DNA of 64,000 nt from Qipengyuania flava (lineage in GTDB: Bacteria > Pseudomonadota > Alphaproteobacteria > Sphingomonadales > Sphingomonadaceae). The stretch is taken from NCBI RefSeq assembly GCF_019448255.1, contig NZ_CP080410.1:2108001-2172000 (forward strand), given 5' to 3'. Below, one piece after another: positions 60,311 to 64,000 of this stretch. A program made the position numbers and the translations under genes. Numbering within the stretch: the first letter of the stretch is position 1; every line of letters starts with the position of its first letter. The notes below the pieces were generated by a model. That model saw only the letters and a program-made list of their open reading frames with translations, did not search any database and was not told where the DNA came from.

Positions 60311-61053
60311 CATATCTCCAACCAATGGTGCACTGCAGCAACGTTGTCGAGGCGGTATCGTGCCCGCTCGCTCGCCCGTTCGCCCACGGCAATGCCGAAA
60401 CCGCCGAAGCGTTCGGCACCGCGAAAGCCGTCTTCGTCAGTTACATCGTCGCCCAGGAAGATCGGCGTCGCGCCGGCAAAGGGCGCATCGCTCATGAAGG
60501 CTTCGACCGCGCCTTCCTTGCTGGCTCCGGGCCGGACAAGCTCGGCAACCGCCTTGCCCCGCTTGACCGCAAGGCCGTGATCCTGCGCGATCGTTGCGGC
60601 GAAGTCCTGCGCCGCGTCCTCCCATTCGGGCCGCTGGCGATAATGCAGCGCGCCGCCATGGGCCTTGGTCTCATACCGCAGGCCGTGCTCTGCGGCGTAG
60701 GTGCGCAGGGCCTCGACCACCGCTTCGGGGAGCGGTTCGGGGGCCTCGCCCGCCGGGCGGCCGTTGGCGTGGAGCCGGTGGAGCCCATGCGATCCCGCGC
60801 GCGCAAGCTCCAGCGCACCGACATGGCGTTCGATATCGTCGAGCGCCCGCCCGCTGACCACGGCAAGCCGTCCGCCGATCCGCGCATCGAGGGCGTGGAG
60901 GCGGTCTGCCAGGCCTTGGGGGACATGGATGGCGTCAGGCGCCGGGGCGATATCCACCAGCGTGCCGTCGAAATCGAGGAACAGCGCAACCGGCCCATCG
61001 CCCAGCAACTGGCCGAGCGGCGGAGGGTCGGGAAGCGTCGTCGGGCCATCCAT
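60310..61053 (-). CDS. otsB: Trehalose-6-phosphate phosphatase
   Basis: HAD-superfamily phosphatase of 247 residues that finishes trehalose synthesis. The nucleophile motif is FLDFDGTLVD (Asp27, Asp29), then VVSGRALDDI, ELVRPGASKEGAV with the conserved Lys, and IFLGDDVTDEDGFR. The start is probably ATG at 61053; a TTG ten codons upstream would add PPKPLGLG. It leads otsB-GH15-otsA and follows the retropepsin gene by 46 bases. Confidence 0.92.
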   Translation of the reverse strand: MDGPTTLPDPPPLGQLLGDGPVALFLDFDGTLVDIAPAPDAIHVPQGLADRLHALDARIGGRLAVVSGRALDDIERHVGALELARAGSHGLHRLHANGRPAGEAPEPLPEAVVEALRTYAAEHGLRYETKAHGGALHYRQRPEWEDAAQDFAATIAQDHGLAVKRGKAVAELVRPGASKEGAVEAFMSDAPFAGATPIFLGDDVTDEDGFRGAERFGGFGIAVGERASERARYRLDNVAAVHHWLEI

Positions 61054-61099
61054 CGACCCAAGGCCTAGCGGCTTGGGCGGCAAGGTCCAACGCCGGATT

Positions 61100-61768
61100 T
61101 TACGAAATCGTATCCTCGGACTTGGGGACGAGGATCAGCGTGTTGTCCTCCACCCGCCACGAACCGAGCCGTGCGAGGACGTTCATGCCGATCACGTTGA
61201 AGTCGCCAAAGCTTTCCGCAACCGCCGCATCGGTGCCGCTGGCGCTGACATTGCCGAAGGTCAGGCTGTCGACCGTGGCGACATGGGCCTGCACCGTGCC
61301 GTTGGCCGTGCCGAGCATGATCGGGATGCCGCCACGGCGCGGTTCGAGCCCGGCGCGATCGGCCAGCGGTTCGGAAATCGCGGTGAGCGTGGCGCCGGTG
61401 TCGATCATGAAATTGCCAGGCACGCCGTTCACCTCGGCCCGGACCCAGAAATGCCCATCAGGCGACAGCGGGATGCGGGTCTCGCCGCCCCACACCACCT
61501 GTTCGGGAAGGCCGATCTGCGGCACCGCGACGTCGAAGCGCGGATCGAAACGCGAGAGCTGCAGAACCACCGTGATCAGGATGAGACCCAGCGCCAGCGA
61601 GCTTGCCATGCGCAGGATACCGCCGAGCGCCGAGCGCTTGGCCACGATCGCGCCGACCCAGCCCAGCAGCATGGCGGCCACCGCGGCGACCAGCAGCTCG
61701 CTGCGGGGGATCGCGCGAAGGGTGTCGGCGGCGGCGCTGAAGGCAGGCTCGAGTTCCATGAGAGGCAT
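61100..61768 (-). CDS. Membrane-anchored retropepsin-like aspartic protease
   Basis: Protein of about 222 residues (TIGR02281-like clan AA). Two hydrophobic segments lie near 26-43 and 55-72. The single active-site DTGA (Asp123, in NFMIDTGATLTAIS) requires dimerisation, as in retroviral proteases. FNVIGMNVLARLGSW is the second conserved block. Substrates are unknown. Two nearby ATGs (61768, 61759) could start it. It sits 46 bases downstream of egtD and upstream of otsB. Confidence 0.85.
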   Translation of the reverse strand: MPLMELEPAFSAAADTLRAIPRSELLVAAVAAMLLGWVGAIVAKRSALGGILRMASSLALGLILITVVLQLSRFDPRFDVAVPQIGLPEQVVWGGETRIPLSPDGHFWVRAEVNGVPGNFMIDTGATLTAISEPLADRAGLEPRRGGIPIMLGTANGTVQAHVATVDSLTFGNVSASGTDAAVAESFGDFNVIGMNVLARLGSWRVEDNTLILVPKSEDTIS

Positions 61769-61814
61769 ATAGGAACGCACCTATGGCGCGTCCATGAACC
61801 GCTTGGCGCTTTTG

Positions 61815-62813
61815 TCAGGGCGCCTCGCGCTGCTCGGTCGATTTGGCGAGGATAAGCGAGAAACGCTCCTCGCTGTCGAGCCAGCGCTTCACCGGGGTCC
61901 AGCCGCCTGCGAGCAGCAGCATATTCGCGCTGCGCCGGGTGAACTTGTGGCTGTTTTCGGTGTGGATGGTCTGGCCTTGCTTCATCGAGAAGCTCTCGCC
62001 CGACACCTCGAAAGCGATGTCGCGCGTGGCCTTCAGGTGCATCTCGATGCGCGCCAGCGTGTCGTTCCACACGGCCCGGTGCTCCAGCGCGTCTTCGGGA
62101 ATCGTGCCATCGAGCTCGCGGTTGATCCGCGTCACCAGGTTGGCGTTGAAGCGCGCGGTGATGCCCTTCGCGTCGTCATAGGCCGCTTCGAGTACCTTGC
62201 GGTCCTTCACCAGATCCATGCCGATGAGCAGCATGGGCCGCTCGCCCTCGTCCGCGCCGAGCGTTGCCCGCATCGAGCGCAGCAGGTCGACTGCGGTGCG
62301 CGGGACCATGTTGCCAATGGTCGAACCGGGGAAGAAGCCGAGCTTCTTGAGCGGGGCGACCGCATCGGGCAGGCGCACGCGGCGCATGAAATCGGCTTCC
62401 ACGGGATGGACGTCGAGATCGGGGAACTTCTCGCCCAGCGCAGCGGCGCTGGCGCGCAGGAAATCGCCCGAAATATCGAGCGGGACATAGGCCGCCGGAT
62501 CGATCGCGCGCAGCACGAGCGGTGTCTTGACCGAACTGCCCGAGCCGAATTCGACCACCGCGCGGCCCGGCCCGATCAGATCGGCAAAGGCTTCGCCCTG
62601 CGCGGTCAGGATCTCGGTCTCGGCGCGGGTGGGGTAGTATTCCTCGACCTTGGTGATCTCTTCGAAGAGGCGCGAGCCTTCCTCGTCGTAGAACCAGCGC
62701 GCGGGGATGGCTTTCTGCCGCTGGCGCAGGCCCGCCAGCACATCGGCACGAAACGCGCGGTCGACGCCGTCCTCGTCGAGGTCAACAAGGGCGATCCCGG
62801 AATTGGCGGTCAT
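61815..62813 (-). CDS. egtD: L-histidine N-alpha-methyltransferase
   Basis: SAM-dependent enzyme of 332 residues that trimethylates histidine to hercynine, the first step of ergothioneine synthesis. RWFYDEEGSRLFEEITKVEEYYPTRAE, cut into shorter blocks, is diagnostic of the N-terminal part. VVEFGSGSSVKT is the SAM site, and FFPGSTIGNMVP and THTENSHKF-like HTENSHKFT bind substrate. The ATG overlaps the egtB stop (TGATG). Both genes therefore make a coupled unit. A longer upstream start would lie inside egtB. Confidence 0.93.
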   Translation of the reverse strand: MTANSGIALVDLDEDGVDRAFRADVLAGLRQRQKAIPARWFYDEEGSRLFEEITKVEEYYPTRAETEILTAQGEAFADLIGPGRAVVEFGSGSSVKTPLVLRAIDPAAYVPLDISGDFLRASAAALGEKFPDLDVHPVEADFMRRVRLPDAVAPLKKLGFFPGSTIGNMVPRTAVDLLRSMRATLGADEGERPMLLIGMDLVKDRKVLEAAYDDAKGITARFNANLVTRINRELDGTIPEDALEHRAVWNDTLARIEMHLKATRDIAFEVSGESFSMKQGQTIHTENSHKFTRRSANMLLLAGGWTPVKRWLDSEERFSLILAKSTEQREAP

Positions 62814-64000
62814 CAAATGTCCTTTGCCAGCCTGAGGCCGGTGAACTGCCAGCGCTGGTGGGGGTAGAAGAAATTGCGATAGCTGGCGCGCGAATGGCCG
62901 CGCGCGGTGGCGCAGCTGGCGCCTTTCAGAACGAACTGGCCGCTCATGAACTTGCCGTTGTATTCGCCCACCGCGCCGGCCGCGGGCTGGAAACGCGGAT
63001 AGGGCAGGTAGGCGGAGCGGGTGAACTGCCAGCAATCGCCGAACAGCCCTTCGCTGCCTGAGGGAAGCGGAGGCGCGGCGCCGTCCAGCTGGTTTCCGCC
63101 GTGGGGGTCATGCGCGGCTGCCTCTCCCTCTTGTCCGCGGGCTATGGCTTCCCATTCGAACTCGGTGGGCAATCGGTTACCGGCCCAGGTCGCAAAGGCG
63201 TCGGCTTCGAAATAGGAGATATGCGTGACGGGCGCCTGCGGGTCGCGCTCCTGCCAGCCGGAATGGGTGAAGTGTTCGCCCTCGCGCCAGTAGAGCGGTG
63301 CAGCAATGCCGTTCTCGCGCACCCAGGCCCATCCGTCGGAGAGCCACAGGCTCGCAGTCGCGTAGCCGCCATCGGCGATGAAGGCGTCCCATTCCGCGTT
63401 GGTGACCAGCCGCGAAGCAAGCGCAAAAGGTTCAAGCAAAACGCGGTGCGCGGGGCCTTCGTTGTCGAAGGCGAAACCGTCGCTCTGGTGGCCGATCCGC
63501 GCCACGCCGCCGGGGTGGCTGTGCCAGCCCTGCTCGCGGGTCGTAGCCTGTTCGGGCGCGCCATCCCACATGGCGACGCCGAGCGGGTTCTGGAACAGCG
63601 CATGCTTGATATCGGTCAGCAGCAATTCCTGGTGCTGCTGCTCATGCGAGAGGCCTAGCTCGATCAGCGGGGCCAGCTCCTCACGGTCGAACAGCGGCTC
63701 CATCGCCGCATCGACATGCGCGCGCCAGCCGAGGATCTCCTCCAGCGTCGGGCGCGAGAGCATCCCGCGCGAGAAACGCGCAATCCGCTCGCCCTCCGCC
63801 TCGTAATAGGAGTTGAAAACGAAGGGCCAGTCATCGTTGTAGAGCCGGTAGCCTGCCGCATGGTCACGCAGCAGGAAGGTTTCCCAGAACCAGGTCGTGT
63901 GCGCGAGATGCCACTTGGCAGGGCTCGCATCCTCCATCGACTGGATCGTCGCATCGGCATCGGACAGCGGGGCGACCAGCGCCTCGCTCAGCGTGCGCAC
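62813..64000 (-). CDS. egtB: Ergothioneine synthase EgtB (5' end outside the window)
   Basis: Non-haem iron sulfoxide synthase that joins a thiol (glutamylcysteine or cysteine) to hercynine. The DinB-like N-terminal part has the iron ligands in WHLAHTTWF and GLSHEQQHQELL (HxxxHxE). The C-terminal FGE-sulfatase domain includes NRLPTEFEWE and FVLKGASCATARGHSR. At least 395 codons are present; the gene continues past the window edge. With egtD it makes ergothioneine; no egtC or egtE is visible here. Confidence 0.92.
   Translation of the reverse strand: MRTLSEALVAPLSDADATIQSMEDASPAKWHLAHTTWFWETFLLRDHAAGYRLYNDDWPFVFNSYYEAEGERIARFSRGMLSRPTLEEILGWRAHVDAAMEPLFDREELAPLIELGLSHEQQHQELLLTDIKHALFQNPLGVAMWDGAPEQATTREQGWHSHPGGVARIGHQSDGFAFDNEGPAHRVLLEPFALASRLVTNAEWDAFIADGGYATASLWLSDGWAWVRENGIAAPLYWREGEHFTHSGWQERDPQAPVTHISYFEADAFATWAGNRLPTEFEWEAIARGQEGEAAAHDPHGGNQLDGAAPPLPSGSEGLFGDCWQFTRSAYLPYPRFQPAAGAVGEYNGKFMSGQFVLKGASCATARGHSRASYRNFFYPHQRWQFTGLRLAKDI

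Noticed and set aside
58808-60580. A 590-codon plus-strand frame
   Set aside because: It is antisense to the GH15 gene and otsB and has no recognisable domain.
1-64000. CRISPR arrays, tRNA or rRNA genes, insertion sequences, prophage
   Set aside because: No regularly spaced repeats, no cloverleaf or rRNA-like stretches, and no transposase, integrase or phage structural proteins were seen.

Overview
The window is GC-rich, gene-dense chromosome from an alphaproteobacterium, most probably a sphingomonad of the Erythrobacteraceae type. This is inferred from gene content and protein wording: a C4-pathway 5-aminolevulinate synthase, the plsY-dprA-topA order, MetZ in place of MetB/MetC, the carboxyspermidine route to spermidine, and DUF6628 and DUF6463 proteins. 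About 67 protein genes are called. No rRNA, tRNA, transposase, integrase or CRISPR array was seen.

Layout. 0-7.4 kb: an iron-box-preceded DUF6628 gene, metZ, a TetR gene with a double operator and a divergent membrane protein, a protein O-mannosyltransferase facing a polyprenyl-phosphate glycosyltransferase/GtrA fusion across a palindromic element, then ubiK-recO-leuB on the minus strand. 7.4-16 kb: a stack of about ten hairpins, tspO, an SDR/epimerase pair, a D-arginine-dehydrogenase-like/MOSC pair, gor, two lipoprotein genes and a DEAD-box helicase. 16-27 kb: an NRAMP-like transporter lacking the family's metal-binding motifs, pgi, lepB-rnc-era, a DUF4010 protein, a CPBP protease, a lipoprotein-DUF805 pair, a serine hydrolase, and a 55-residue peptide with a double-glycine leader. 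27-45 kb: topA-dprA-plsY (minus), murI-globin-like-hemA-DUF6463 (plus), an acyl-CoA-ligase/TauD dioxygenase pair, a SleB-type hydrolase, a nitroreductase, an OmpA protein, a ToxR-like regulator facing a serine hydrolase, and a GST/HCCA-isomerase pair. 45-55 kb: a PLP decarboxylase, the lemA/DUF3137 divergent pair, nspC, a cupin protein, TetR, an NHL lipoprotein, carboxynorspermidine synthase, a dehydratase and two tandem MAPEG genes. 55-64 kb: trxB, a phosphatase, a response regulator, otsB-GH15-otsA, a retropepsin, and egtB-egtD (egtB runs off the edge).

Two themes recur. Polyamines: decarboxylase, carboxyspermidine synthase and carboxyspermidine decarboxylase lie within 8 kb. Thiol and redox defence: gor, trxB, a GST, a kappa-type isomerase, two MAPEG proteins and ergothioneine genes. 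Adjacent genes very often share start and stop bases (ATGA, GTGA, TGATG, TAATG), so translational coupling looks common. One such junction, CTGA at otsA, implies a CTG start.

The least expected items are the double-glycine peptide with no exporter beside it, two intergenic elements built of consecutive perfect hairpins, and several short palindromes or direct repeats in divergent promoters. All functions are read by eye from sequence; no database search was possible.
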